From the NCBI GenBank assembly GCA_046518185.1, contig JBKGRZ010000001.1:434001-498000 (forward strand): a DNA stretch of 64,000 nt, written 5' to 3'. A model generated the notes under the pieces. That model was not told the DNA's origin and ran no database searches. It saw nothing but the letters and a program-made list of their open reading frames with translations. Positions 14,570 to 25,400 of the stretch are shown here, one piece after another; the first letter of the stretch is position 1; every line of letters begins with the position of its first letter. The translations under genes and the position numbers were made by a program. Source of the DNA: Scandinavium vulneris_A. Its GTDB lineage: Bacteria > Pseudomonadota > Gammaproteobacteria > Enterobacterales > Enterobacteriaceae.

Positions 14570-17500
14570 TTACGCTTTCTCGATGTTAACCAGAAACGCT
14601 TTGTATTCCGGCGTTTGGGAGTTGGCATCACCGACGTTCGGCGTCAGGGTATTGGCGATATACCCTTTCTGCGCCACGCCTTCAAAGCCCCAGTGCAGTG
14701 GGATCCCGACCGTTTCAACCTGCTGTCCATTGACGTTCAGCGTCTGTAAACGACGGGTGACGACCGCCACGGCGCGAATAAATCCACGCTGGCTGCTGAC
14801 TTTCACCCGGTCGCCATTGCTTATCCCTTTGTTTTTCGCCAACTGTTCGCTGATTTCCACAAATTGTTCCGGCTGCGCAATGGCATTAAGCCGTGCGTGT
14901 TTGGTCCAGGTATGGAAATGCTCGGTCAGGCGATAGGTGGTGCCGACATACGGGAAGCGCTCTTTCTTGCCGAGTCGCAGGGCATCTTCCTCGTACAAAC
15001 GCACTACCGGGTTGGACACCACATTCGGATGCAGCGGGTTGGTCCCGAGCGGCGTTTCCATCGGTTCGTAATGCTCGGGGAACGGACCTTCGGCGAGTTT
15101 ATCGAGCGCAAACAGACGCCCCATCCCTTCCGGCTGCATGATGAATGGCCCGGTCGCGCTGCCCGGCGGTGCGGTATTGAAATCAGGAATGTCGTTCCCG
15201 GTCCATTTGGTCCCGTTCCACTGAATAAGCATTCGCTTCGGATCCCAGGGTTTACCGTTGATATCCGCAGACGCACGGTTATAAAGCACGCGACGGTTAA
15301 GCGGCCACGCCCAGGCCCAACCTGCGGTGTTCCCGAGTCCCGACGGATCGGCGTTATCCCGGTTCGCCATCTGGTTGCCTTTTTCCGTCCAGCTGCCGGT
15401 GTAAATCCAGCAGGCAGATGCGGTTGAACCGTCATCACGCAGCAGCGCAAAGCTGTTCAGCAGTTCGCCTTTTTTGGCAACCTGCACGCCGTTGGCATCA
15501 AAGAGATCGTCCAGCGCATAGCCGTTATTCTCTTTTGCCACCTCGTCGGAAGCCGGGCTGTCCGGCAGATGATAGTGCCAGCCCATGTTTAACAGAGGCT
15601 CAACGCCTTTGCCGCCTTCCGCCTGATACATTTCACGCAGACGATGGTAAATCCCGGCCAGGATCTCACCGTCATTACGCGCCTCTCCCGGCGGCTCGGC
15701 TGCTTTCCAGTGCCACTGTAACCAGCGCCCGGAGTTGGCAATCGAGCCGTCTTCTTCGGCAAAGCAGGTCGATGGCAGACGGAACACTTCGGTTTGAATA
15801 TCGGCCGAAGAGACATCGTTCATCTCGCCGTGGTTTTGCCAGAACGTGGATGTTTCCGTCACCAGCGGGTCGATAACCACCATATACTTGAGCTTGCTTA
15901 GGCTTTGCACGACCTTATTTTTATCCGGGAAAGAGGCCACCGGGTTGAAGCCCTGGCAGAAATACCCGTTCACTTCGCCTTTATCCATCAGGTTGAAGTA
16001 TTTAATAACGTCGTAAGCCTGGTCCCATTTCGGCAGCCAGTCGAAGCCCCAGTCATTCTCTTTCTGCGCTTTATCGCCATAAAACGCTTTCATCAGACTG
16101 ACAAAGAATTTCGGGTAGTTGCCCCAATAGTTAACCTGATCCGCCAGCGTCGCTTTCGGGGTGTTGGCCTGCAGATACGTTTGCAGCGTGGTGTGTTTCT
16201 CTGAAGGCAGCGTCAGATAGCCCGGCAGGCTGGTTGAAAGCAGCCCGAGGTCCGTCAGACCCTGAATGTTCGAGTGACCACGCAGGGCATTCACCCCGCC
16301 GCCCGCCATCCCCATATTACCCAGCAGGAGCTGGATCATCGCCATGGTGCGGATGTTCTGCGCGCCCACGGTATGCTGCGTCCAGCCCAGCGCATACAGG
16401 AAGGTGGTCGTTCTGTCGGCCGCACTGGTCGAGGCCAGCACTTCGCAGATTTTCAGGAAATCCGCTTTCGGCGTACCGCAAATGTTCTCCACCACTTCAG
16501 GCGTGTAGCGGGCCACATGCTGTTTCAGCAGATTCCACACGCAGCGTGGATCGCTGAGCGTATCATCACGTTTAGCAAAGCCATTCTCGTCGAACTGGTA
16601 GTTCCAGGAGTCTTTGTCGTACTGTCTTTTTTCCGCGTCGTAGCCGCTGAATAACCCGTCTTCAAAGCTGAAATCATCCCGAATCAGCAGGCTGGCATTG
16701 GTGTAATGCTTCACGTACTCGGCGTTGATTTTGTGGTTTTCAATCAGATACCGCAAAACGCCGGACAGGAAGGTAATGTCCGTCCCGGAGCGGATCGGCG
16801 CATAAATATCGGCCACTGACGCCGTGCGCGTAAAGCGTGGATCAACGACGATCAGCGTCGCATCATTATTATTTTTGGCTTCCATCGCCCAACGGAAACC
16901 GACCGGATGCGCTTCTGCCGCATTCCCGCCCATCACCATCACGACGTTGGCGTTTTTGATATCCACCCAGTGGTTGGTCATCGCACCGCGACCAAATGTT
17001 GGAGCAAGACTTGCTACCGTTGGTCCGTGTCAAACGCGCGCCTGGTTGTCTACCGCCAGCATCCCCAGGGAGCGGGCAAATTTTTGCGTCAGCATCCCCG
17101 TTTCATTACTCGCCGCTGAGGCACACAGCATACCGGTGGAGAGCCAGCGATTGACCGTGGTGCCGTGCTCGTTTTTCTCAATGAAATTGGCATCACGGTC
17201 AGCTTTCATCAGGGTGGCGATACGGCTAAACGCCTCATCCCAGGAAATACGCTGCCACTTATCAGAGCCCGGCGCACGATATTCCGGGTAACGCAGGCGG
17301 TTTTCACTGTGAACATAATCGAGCAAACCGGCCCCTTTCGGGCACAGCGCCCCACGGCTTACCGGATGATCCGGATCGCCTTCGACGTGATAGAGTTCTT
17401 CGCGCGCATTTTTCGCGCCATCACCCTGGCTGTACATCAACAGCCCACATCCCACGGAACAGTATGTGCAGGTATTCCGAACCTCTTTGGCACGCAGCAA

Positions 17501-17617
17501 TTTATAATTGCGTGCCTGAGCCAGCGCGAGTTTGGGCGCAAATCCCAGAACCGCCGCTGTTGTTCCTGCCATCCCGCCCGCGCAGATTTTAAAGAATTTT
17601 CTGCGACTGACGTCCAT
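14570..17617 (-). CDS. fdnG: Formate dehydrogenase-N alpha subunit, selenocysteine-containing
   Basis: Catalytic bis-MGD molybdenum subunit oxidising formate in the periplasm. Read through the in-frame TGA at 17030-17032, the gene encodes 1015 residues with Sec at position 196, the same length and Sec position as E. coli FdnG. The context DNQARV-Sec-HGPTVASLAPTFG is conserved and a SECIS-type hairpin follows. The Tat signal peptide (MDVSRRKFFKICAGG) directs folded export with FdnH. An N-terminal 4Fe-4S motif appears as CTYCSVGCGLLMY. Translating TGA as stop would falsely give two proteins (17030-17617 and 14570-16981). The enzyme forms the formate-nitrate respiratory arm with a nitrate reductase; the nar operon lies 3.5 kb away. 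Confidence 0.97.
16990..17029 (-). promoter_or_regulatory. SECIS hairpin for selenocysteine insertion in fdnG
   Basis: Immediately 3' of the TGA codon on the minus strand, an outer GACCAA/TTGGTC stem (17020-17025 with 16990-16995) encloses an inner AGCAAG/CTTGCT stem (17010-17015 with 17003-17008). This is the place and size expected for the bacterial SelB-binding element. Confidence 0.85.
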
Positions 17618-17679
17618 TTTTTCCCTCGTTGATTAGGACAAAAACTCGCGAAAAAATAGCACCGGCGGCAGCGCGCTTT

Positions 17680-17693
17680 TTGCGTCAAATCAA
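17680..17693 (-). promoter_or_regulatory. Probable FNR site of the fdnGHI promoter
   Basis: TTGCG-TCAA-ATCAA matches TTGAT-N4-ATCAA in one full half-site and partly in the other. Its centre is about 69 nt upstream of the fdnG ATG, where an activating FNR site would fall if transcription starts about 28 nt before the ATG as in E. coli. Confidence 0.6.
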
Positions 17694-17740
17694 TGTCTTC
17701 AATCAGCGCCCTATTAATAGTCGGGAAGGCCAAAATTTTG

Positions 17741-17756
17741 TAATCCTTAGGGATTA
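17741..17756 (-). promoter_or_regulatory. Probable NarL/NarP 7-2-7 site
   Basis: TAATCCT-TA-GGGATTA is an inverted heptamer pair with 2-bp spacing close to the NarL/NarP consensus (TACYYMT). It lies about 130 nt upstream of fdnG, consistent with nitrate induction of fdnG. It is also about 70 nt before the divergent yddG. Confidence 0.55.
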
Positions 17757-17826
17757 ATCAGCAGAAGTGCTATAAACGTAGGCTGCATTTTAGGTTATCA
17801 ATTCAATCCATTATCAAAACAATCCA

Positions 17827-18705
17827 ATGACTAAAAACAGAGCAACTTCTATCGGGCTGCTGGCGATTCTTCTCTGGAGCACCATGGTCGGCCTAATCCG
17901 CGGCGTCAGTGAAGGCTTAGGCCCGGTCGGCGGTGCGGCGGCGATTTACACCCTGAGTGGCGTATTGCTCCTGGTCACCGTCGGGTTTCCGCAGCTAAAA
18001 ACCTTTTCGTTCCGTTATCTGCTGGCAGGCTGTGTGCTGTTCGTTAGCTATGAAATTTGTCTCGCACTTTCACTGGGCTACGCTGCGACTCGCCAACAGG
18101 CGATTGAAGTCGGCATGGTCAATTATCTGTGGCCCAGTCTGACGATACTGTTTGCGATCCTGTTTAATGGGCAGAAAGCACGTTGGTGGGTCATTCCCGG
18201 TCTGTTGATATCACTGTTAGGCGTCAGTTGGGTGTTAGGCGGTGAGCATGGCCTGAACCTGGAGGAAATAAAGCACAATATCGCCAGCAGTCCGCTGAGC
18301 TATATTCTGGCCTTCTGTGGAGCATTTATCTGGGCGACGTATTGCACGGTGACCGCCAAATATGCCCAAGGCAAAAACGGCATCACGCTGTTTGTTTTAC
18401 TGACCGCCGTCAGCCTGTGGGTTCATTATTTCGCCAGCCCACAGCCGCCAATGATCTTTAGCTGGCCAGTCGTGATGAAGTTGATTATGTGTGCGCTGTC
18501 GCTGGGAATTGCGTATGCGGCGTGGAATATCGGCATCCTGCACGGGAGCGTCAGCCTGCTGGCCGTCGGGTCTTATTTTACACCGGTGCTCTCCTCCGCC
18601 CTGGCGTCTGTTTTGCTCAGCGCCCCGCTCTCCTGGGCTTTCTGGCAAGGAGCCTGCATGGTGTGTGCAGGCTCCCTGTTATGCTGGTCCGCGACGCGGA
18701 GCTAG
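17827..18705 (+). CDS. yddG: Aromatic amino acid / methyl viologen exporter, EamA (DMT) family
   Basis: A 292-residue inner-membrane transporter with about ten hydrophobic segments in two EamA repeats, nearly collinear with E. coli YddG (293 residues). The conserved N terminus reads GLLAILLWSTMVGLIRGVSEGLG, and the central VGMVNYLWPSLTILFAILFNGQK block is unchanged. It exports aromatic amino acids and, in Salmonella, has been linked to paraquat export, a link strengthened by smvA next door. It is divergent from fdnG and convergent with smvA, whose stop codon is directly adjacent (0 bp gap). Confidence 0.95.
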   Translation: MTKNRATSIGLLAILLWSTMVGLIRGVSEGLGPVGGAAAIYTLSGVLLLVTVGFPQLKTFSFRYLLAGCVLFVSYEICLALSLGYAATRQQAIEVGMVNYLWPSLTILFAILFNGQKARWWVIPGLLISLLGVSWVLGGEHGLNLEEIKHNIASSPLSYILAFCGAFIWATYCTVTAKYAQGKNGITLFVLLTAVSLWVHYFASPQPPMIFSWPVVMKLIMCALSLGIAYAAWNIGILHGSVSLLAVGSYFTPVLSSALASVLLSAPLSWAFWQGACMVCAGSLLCWSATRS

Positions 18706-20196
18706 TTACACGGTCTGGCGTGCTTTCGACAGACCAAACCAGATCCCCACTGCCAGCACCAGCATCATGCTACCCGCGCTGAATAACGCCACGCTGTGCG
18801 AGGTGATAAACGCGCTTTTCGCCGCTTCCGCCACGGATTCCGCAAGCGTTGGGGTCAGCGTTTGTGCCGCCTGCATCGCTTCGCCAATCGACGATCCGGC
18901 GCGCTGGGCAGCCTCCACGTCAAGCCCTTCCGGCAGCACGATCGAGGCGGTATAGCTACGGGTCAGAATCAGGCCAAACAGCGCAATACCCAGCCCGGCA
19001 CCCAGCTCGTAGGCCATGGTTTCGATAGCACCCGCAGCAGCCGCTTTCTCTTTCGGCGCGGCGGCCATAATAGCGGCCGTCGAGGCCAGTAACGCACTGG
19101 CCGCACTGAAGCCTAACAGCGTCATCAGGCCCCACGCCTGCCACTGTTGGGTGCTAAAATCGGTCATCGACAGGCCGAGGAAGCTGATCGCGCTCAGCGC
19201 CATCCCGCCCGTCGCCACCTGACGTAAACCCAGACGCGAAACCAGAACACCCGCAATCGGCCCACTGAATCCGCTCGCCAGCATCAGCGGCAGCATAAAC
19301 AGCCCGGCTTCAAACGGTGATTTACCATGAACAAACTGCAGTTCCTGCGCCATCAGCAGCTCGAACCCGACCAGCGTAATCATTGCCGTCACCGCCATCA
19401 TCACCCCGCTGAGGATAATGCGATGGGTAAACAGACGCATGTCGATCATCGGAGTGCGGGCGTTAAGCTGAATACGCACAAACGCAGTGAGCAGCGTCGC
19501 CCCGAACAGCAGCACGATGCCGACAACCCACAGTGCCATCACGCCTTTCATCGCCGTTTTAGCACTCCACACCAGCAGTAAAATCGCCACAATCAGCATC
19601 AGCGCATGGCTGAAGTTCAGCGGTTGTTCACGACGCCCAGCCTGCTTAGGTACGACGCGGGCACTCAGCGCCATCACCACCAGCACAATCGGGACGTTGA
19701 TCAGGAATACCGCCCCCCACGAGAAATGCTCAAGCACGATCCCACCGATCAACGGGCCAAACGCTGCCCCGCCGGAACCGACCGCAGCCCACATCCCAAG
19801 CGCCATATTACGATGACGCGCTTCGCTAAACGTATTGCGGATCCCCGCCAGGGTGGCCGGAACAATCATTGCCGCACCAATCGCCAGCACCGCACGCGCC
19901 GCAATCAGCCATTCCGCAGTGGTCGCAAACGCGGCGCACAGCGAAGCCAGACCGAACAGACCGCTCCCGATCAGCAGCAGACGTTTAAAACCAATTCGGT
20001 CGCCCAGCGCGCCCATCGGCAGCACCATCCCCGCCATCACCAGCGAGTAGATATCAATGATCCACAGCAGTTCATTACCGCTCGCGCCGAGCGCAACGCT
20101 CAGCGTCGGCGCAGCGACGTGTAAAACCGTGGCATCAATCGCTACCGGGATATACACCAGTACGATAGCAACTAACGTTAACCATTGACGAAACAT
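18706..20196 (-). CDS. smvA: MFS drug efflux pump SmvA (methyl viologen, cationic biocides)
   Basis: A 496-residue major facilitator of the 14-helix DHA2 type. The opening TLVAIVLVYIPVAIDATVLHVAAPTLSVALG and the loop MGALGDRIGFKRLLLIG (motif A) are typical of the QacA/SmvA group. Salmonella SmvA exports methyl viologen, and Enterobacter/Klebsiella homologues export chlorhexidine and other cationic biocides. ATG 20196 (MFRQWLT) with GAGGGAAAGG upstream is preferred over a start 33 nt earlier. The divergent TetR gene matches the smvR arrangement. Confidence 0.92.
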   Translation of the reverse strand: MFRQWLTLVAIVLVYIPVAIDATVLHVAAPTLSVALGASGNELLWIIDIYSLVMAGMVLPMGALGDRIGFKRLLLIGSGLFGLASLCAAFATTAEWLIAARAVLAIGAAMIVPATLAGIRNTFSEARHRNMALGMWAAVGSGGAAFGPLIGGIVLEHFSWGAVFLINVPIVLVVMALSARVVPKQAGRREQPLNFSHALMLIVAILLLVWSAKTAMKGVMALWVVGIVLLFGATLLTAFVRIQLNARTPMIDMRLFTHRIILSGVMMAVTAMITLVGFELLMAQELQFVHGKSPFEAGLFMLPLMLASGFSGPIAGVLVSRLGLRQVATGGMALSAISFLGLSMTDFSTQQWQAWGLMTLLGFSAASALLASTAAIMAAAPKEKAAAAGAIETMAYELGAGLGIALFGLILTRSYTASIVLPEGLDVEAAQRAGSSIGEAMQAAQTLTPTLAESVAEAAKSAFITSHSVALFSAGSMMLVLAVGIWFGLSKARQTV

Positions 20197-20221
20197 AACC
20201 TTTCCCTCTTTCATAACCATT

Positions 20222-20273
20222 CTGGACACTTGTCCAGGTTGCGATCCTGCTTGAGAGTTGAACGTTTGTCCAG
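20222..20273. promoter_or_regulatory. SmvR operator candidate: palindrome plus extra half-site
   Basis: CTGGACA-CT-TGTCCAG (20222-20237) is a perfect inverted heptamer pair located between smvA and smvR. A third copy of the half-site, TGTCCAG, lies at 20267-20273, and the TTGTCC within it could serve as an smvR -35 element. This suits TetR-type repression of both divergent genes. Confidence 0.7.
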
Positions 20274-20315
20274 CTTTTTGTTATCATCGCCTCATTATCG
20301 ACAGGGACTAACACT

Positions 20316-20891
20316 ATGAGCTATCTGAATCGGGAAGAACGTCGCGAAACCATTATGCAGGCCGCCATTCAGGTGGCGCTGGAAGAAGGGTTCAGTGCGA
20401 TGACCGTCCGTAACATCGCCACCCGCGCGGGCATTGCCGCCGGGCAGGTCCACCATCACTTCACGTCATCGGGGGAGTTACGATCGCAGGCGTTTGTGCG
20501 GGTGATCCGCGACATGATGGCCCTGCCGCTGGTGCCAGAAAATGCCAGCTGGCGCGAGCGTCTGTTTTCGATGCTCGGCAGCGAAGACCGCAGGCTCGAG
20601 CCCTATATCCGTCTGTGGCGACAGGCGCAGCTGCTGGCCGACAGCGACCCGGAGATTAAAGCCGCGTATCTGTTGACCATGTCGATGTGGCACGGCGAAA
20701 CGGTGCGCATCCTCCTTGCCGGGCAACAAGCCGGAGAGTTCACCCTGCGCGACAGCGCCGAGGATATCGCCTGGCGCTTAATTGCGCTGGTCTGCGGCAT
20801 GGATGGGATTTACGTTCTGGGGATGGCGGAAGTGGATGATGCCGCGTTTAGCCGCCATTTACAGCGCGCCATTACACTCGAATTATTTTAA
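20316..20891 (+). CDS. smvR: TetR-family repressor of smvA
   Basis: A 191-residue TetR-type regulator. The N-terminal DNA-binding domain contains REERRETIMQAAIQVALEEG, then FSAMTVRNIATRAGIAAGQVHHHFTS, with the usual helix-turn-helix ending in the H-H-F block. The remainder is the ligand-binding domain. The divergent position beside smvA, with a shared palindromic operator, matches SmvR in Klebsiella and Enterobacter, where loss of function raises biocide efflux. No disruption is visible, so the repressor is predicted functional. Confidence 0.88.
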   Translation: MSYLNREERRETIMQAAIQVALEEGFSAMTVRNIATRAGIAAGQVHHHFTSSGELRSQAFVRVIRDMMALPLVPENASWRERLFSMLGSEDRRLEPYIRLWRQAQLLADSDPEIKAAYLLTMSMWHGETVRILLAGQQAGEFTLRDSAEDIAWRLIALVCGMDGIYVLGMAEVDDAAFSRHLQRAITLELF

Positions 20892-20913
20892 TTACTTACA
20901 ATTAGTAACACTT

Positions 20914-20958
20914 AAGCGCGGCGATATTCTGAGCCCATTCGCGTGGCTGCGCTTTTTT
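20914..20958 (+). terminator. Probable terminator after smvR
   Basis: AAGCGC (20914-20919) and GCGCTT (20949-20954) close an extended hairpin followed by TTTTTT, 22 nt after the smvR stop. Confidence 0.5.
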
Positions 20959-21027
20959 ATCTATCCTTCATTCTCATAACCCTAAAAATCCTTACTTTTC
21001 GCGGAACAACACGTTTCGACGATCTCC

Positions 21028-21036
21028 TTATGCTTA
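21028..21036 (+). promoter_or_regulatory. Possible sigma-S -10 element of the narU operon
   Basis: TTATGCTTA matches the sigma-S -10 pattern CTAYRCTTA in 8 of 9 positions and lies 35 nt before the narU ATG. The narZ operon is known to be RpoS-dependent in E. coli and Salmonella, so this is a plausible promoter. No convincing -35 hexamer is seen, also typical of sigma-S. Confidence 0.5.
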
Positions 21037-21071
21037 TTTTTTCATAACGAACTGGTGTAAACGAGGGCGAT

Positions 21072-22466
21072 ATGTCACAACAAGATGAGAAGAATAATCA
21101 TTACCTTTTAAATAACTGGAAGCCGGAAAACCCGCAGTTCTGGGAGAATAAAGGCAAAGGCATCGCCCGGCGCAACCTCTGGATATCCGTGGCCTGCCTG
21201 CTTCTGGCCTTCTGCGTATGGATGTTATTCAGTGCCGTCACCGTTAATCTCAATAAAGTCGGATTTAATTTCACTACCGATCAGTTATTTTTATTAACTG
21301 CCCTGCCTTCCCTTTCTGGTGCAATATTACGCGTTCCCTACTCCTTTATGGTGCCTATATTTGGTGGCCGTTACTGGACGGTATTAAGCACCGTCATCCT
21401 CATTATTCCTTGTGTCTGGCTAGGGTTTGCGATTCAGAATGTTACTACTCCGTACTGGGTATTTATTACTATCGCCCTGCTGTGCGGATTTGCTGGCGCT
21501 AATTTCGCTTCCAGCATGGGGAATATCAGCTTCTTCTTCCCGAAAGCCAAACAGGGCAGCGCCCTTGGGATAAATGGAGGTCTGGGCAATCTTGGGGTCA
21601 GCGTGATGCAACTGGTCGCGCCGCTGGTGGTATTTCTCCCGATCTTTGCCTTTCTCGGCGTTCATGGTGTCACTCAGGAAGACGGTTCCACGATGTGGCT
21701 GACCAACGCCGCATGGATCTGGGCCCCGCTGCTGCTGCTGGCGACCATCGCCGCCTGGTTTGGTATGAACGATATCGCCAGTTCCAAAGCCTCGATCGCC
21801 GACCAGTTGCCCGTGCTGGGACGCATGCACACCTGGATCCTGGCGCTGCTGTACCTCGCGACGTTCGGCTCCTTTATCGGTTTTTCAGCCGGATTCGCCA
21901 TGCTGGCCAAAACCCAGTTCCCGGATGTGAATATCCTCAAACTGGCGTTCTTCGGCCCGTTCCTTGGCGCACTGGCCCGCTCGTTTGGCGGGGTGATTTC
22001 AGACAAACTCGGCGGCGTACGCGTGACGCTGATTAATTTCATCTGCATGGCCATCTTTAGCGCGCTTATCTTCCTCACGCTGCCGGGCGGCGGTTCCCCG
22101 GGCAATTTCACCACCTTCTACCTGGTCTTTATGGGCTTGTTCCTGACGGCTGGGCTCGGCAGTGGCTCAACCTTCCAGATGATTGCGGTGATTTTCCGCC
22201 GCATCACCATCGAACGGGTAAAAGCCAAAGGCGGAAGCGATGAACAGGCGCAACAGGAAGCGGTCACGGATACCGCCGCCGCGCTGGGCTTTATCTCCGC
22301 CATCGGCGCCGTCGGTGGCTTCTTCATCCCCAAAGCGTTCGGCACCTCGCTGGCAATGACCGGCTCTCCGGTTGGCGCGATGAAAATCTTCCTGGTGTTC
22401 TACATCGTTTGCGTGGTGGTGACATGGTTTGTGTATGGTCGTCGCAAGGAGAAATATCATGAGTAA
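21072..22466 (+). CDS. narU: Nitrate/nitrite transporter NarU
   Basis: A 464-residue MFS transporter of the NarK/NarU family, almost collinear with E. coli NarU. Both nitrate-signature regions are present: GFAGANFASSMGNISFFFPK and the second-half GLFLTAGLGSGSTFQMIAVIFR. It imports nitrate or exchanges it with nitrite to feed the cytoplasmic active site of NarZ. ATG 21072 follows GAGGGCGAT. Its stop codon lies inside the narZ start (ATGAGTAA), an 8-nt overlap implying translational coupling of transporter to enzyme. Confidence 0.96.
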   Translation: MSQQDEKNNHYLLNNWKPENPQFWENKGKGIARRNLWISVACLLLAFCVWMLFSAVTVNLNKVGFNFTTDQLFLLTALPSLSGAILRVPYSFMVPIFGGRYWTVLSTVILIIPCVWLGFAIQNVTTPYWVFITIALLCGFAGANFASSMGNISFFFPKAKQGSALGINGGLGNLGVSVMQLVAPLVVFLPIFAFLGVHGVTQEDGSTMWLTNAAWIWAPLLLLATIAAWFGMNDIASSKASIADQLPVLGRMHTWILALLYLATFGSFIGFSAGFAMLAKTQFPDVNILKLAFFGPFLGALARSFGGVISDKLGGVRVTLINFICMAIFSALIFLTLPGGGSPGNFTTFYLVFMGLFLTAGLGSGSTFQMIAVIFRRITIERVKAKGGSDEQAQQEAVTDTAAALGFISAIGAVGGFFIPKAFGTSLAMTGSPVGAMKIFLVFYIVCVVVTWFVYGRRKEKYHE

Positions 22467-25400
22467 GCTTCTGGACCGGTTCCGCTACTTTAAGCAAAAA
22501 GGCGACGCCTTCGCCAACGGTCACGGTCAGGTGTACAACACCAATCGCGACTGGGAAGACAGTTATCGCCAGCGTTGGCAGTTTGACAAAATTGTGCGAT
22601 CCACCCACGGCGTCAACTGTACCGGCTCCTGTAGCTGGAAAATCTACGTCAAAAATGGTCTGGTGACCTGGGAAACGCAGCAGACCGATTATCCGCGTAC
22701 TCGCCCTGACCTGCCTAACCACGAACCGCGTGGCTGCCCGCGCGGGGCAAGTTATTCCTGGTATCTCTACAGCGCCAACCGCCTGAAATATCCGCTGATC
22801 CGCAAAAGCCTGATTTCATTGTGGCGTGAGGCACTGCAACAGCATCCCGATCCGGTTCATGCCTGGAATTCCATCATGCAGGATCCGGCCAAATGCCTGA
22901 GATACAAACAGGCGCGGGGTCACGGTGGTTTTGTGCGTTCAGACTGGAAAGAGCTGAACACGCTGATCGCGGCGGCCAACGTCTGGACCATTAAAGAATA
23001 CGGCCCGGACCGGGTCGCGGGCTTCTCGCCGATCCCGGCGATGTCGATGGTCTCTTATGCCGCTGGCACCCGTTATCTGTCGCTGCTGGGCGGCACCTGC
23101 CTCAGTTTTTATGACTGGTATTGCGATTTGCCCCCCGCTTCGCCGATGACCTGGGGCGAGCAAACCGATGTCCCGGAATCCGCCGACTGGTACAACTCGT
23201 CGTACATCATCGCCTGGGGCTCAAACGTGCCGCAAACGCGCACGCCGGATGCCCACTTCTTTACCGAAGTGCGCTACAAAGGCACCAAAACCATCGCCAT
23301 TACCCCGGATTTCTCGGAAGTGGCGAAGCTCAGCGATCAGTGGCTGGCCCCGAAACAAGGCACCGACAGCGCGCTGGCGATGGCGATGGGTCACGTAATG
23401 CTGCGTGAATTCCATCTCGATAAGCCGAGCGACTACTTCATCAACTACTGCCGGCGTTACACCGACATGCCGATGCTGGTACAGCTTGATGCCCGCGACG
23501 ATGGTAGCTACGTGCCAGGCCGGATGCTACGCGCTTCCGATCTGGTTGATAACCTCGGCGAGGCCAATAATCCGCAATGGAAAACCGTTGCGTTCAACAC
23601 GGCCGGAGAGTTGGTGGTGCCCAACGGCGCGATTGGCTTCCGCTGGGGCGAACAGGGAAAATGGAACCTCGAACCGGTGGCCGCAGGCAGCGAAACGGAA
23701 CTCCAGCTCAGTTTGCTCGGTAATCACGACCGCGTGGCAGGCGTGGCATTCCCCTATTTTGGCGGCAACGAAAACCCGCATTTCCGCAGCGTAAAACAGG
23801 ACCCAATCCTGGTTCGTCAGCTTCCCGTGAAGCAGTTAACGCTGGCCGACGGCACATCGGGTCTGGTGGTCAGCGTTTACGACCTGATCCTCGCCAACTA
23901 TGGGCTTGACCGTGGATTAAACGACCCGCTCGCCGCGCAGGACTACAGCGAAATCAAGGCTTACACCCCAGCCTGGGCCGAGCAAATCACCGGTGTGCCG
24001 CAATATCACATCGCACAAATCGCCCGGGAATTTGCCGATACCGCGCATAAAACCCATGGCCGCTCGATGATTATTCTCGGGGCCGGGGTCAACCACTGGT
24101 ATCACATGGACATGAACTACCGGGGGATGATCAACATGCTGGTGTTCTGCGGCTGCGTCGGTCAGAGCGGCGGCGGCTGGGCGCACTACGTCGGTCAGGA
24201 AAAACTGCGTCCGCAAACTGGCTGGCTACCGCTGGCGTTTGCCCTGGACTGGAACCGCCCCCCACGCCAGATGAACAGCACCTCCTATTTCTACAACCAC
24301 TCCAGCCAGTGGCGTTATGAAAAACTCACCGCTAAAGAGCTGCTCTCCCCGCTGGCCGACACCAGTCAGTTCACCGGGCATTTGATTGATTTCAACGTCC
24401 GCGCCGAGCGTATGGGCTGGCTGCCGTCGGCGCCGCAGCTTAATCTCAACCCGCTGTCGGTCAAAAAAATGGCCGATGCCGCAGGCGTTTCCCCGGCGGA
24501 TTACACCGCACAGGCGCTGAAATCGGGCGATATTCGCATGGCCTGTGAACAGCCGGACAGCGGGAACAATCACCCACGAAATCTGTTCGTCTGGCGCTCT
24601 AACCTGCTTGGTTCATCCGGTAAAGGGCATGAGTATTTACTCAAATACTTGCTCGGCACCGAAAGCGGTATTCAGGGCGAGGCGCTTGGCGAAAGCGACG
24701 ACGTGAAGCCGGAAGAGGTCGAATGGCAGACGGCGGCGATTGAAGGCAAACTCGATCTGCTGGTGACCCTGGATTTCCGGATGTCCAGCACCTGCCTGTT
24801 CTCCGATATCGTGCTGCCCACCGCCACCTGGTATGAAAAAGACGACATGAATACCTCGGATATGCATCCGTTTATTCACCCGCTGTCGGCGGCGGTCGAT
24901 CCTGCCTGGGAGTCACGCAGTGACTGGGAAATCTATAAAGGGATCGCTAAAGCGTTTTCAACCGTCTGCGTCGGCCATTTAGGCACCGAAACCGATGTGG
25001 TGCTGCAACCGCTGATGCATGATTCTCCGGCTGAACTGTCCCAGCCTTTCGACGTTGCCGACTGGCGCAAAGGCGAATGCGAGTATGTTCCGGGCAAAAC
25101 CGGGCCAGGCATCGCGGTGGTCGAACGTGATTACCCGGCCACTTATGAGCGCTTCACCTCGCTCGGCCCGCTGCTCGACAAACTGGGCAACGGCGGGAAA
25201 GGCATTTCGTGGAATACCGAAGCCGAAGTCGAGTTTCTCGGTAAGCTCAATTACGTCAAAGCCGACGGTCCGGCGAAAGGCCGCCCGCGCATTGAAACCG
25301 CTATTGATGCCTCGGAGGTTATCCTCGCCCTCGCCCCTGAAACCAACGGTCAGGTGGCGGTCAAAGCCTGGGAAGCGCTGAGCAAAATCACTGGCCGCGA

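Noticed and set aside
14570..17617. fdnG seen as two separate ORFs, suggesting a frameshift or nonsense mutation
   Set aside because: The interrupting TGA is the conserved selenocysteine codon 196 followed by a SECIS hairpin, so the gene is intact.
18706..20229. smvA starting at 20229
   Set aside because: That start would run into the operator palindrome; MFRQWLT at 20196 has the ribosome binding site and the usual SmvA length.
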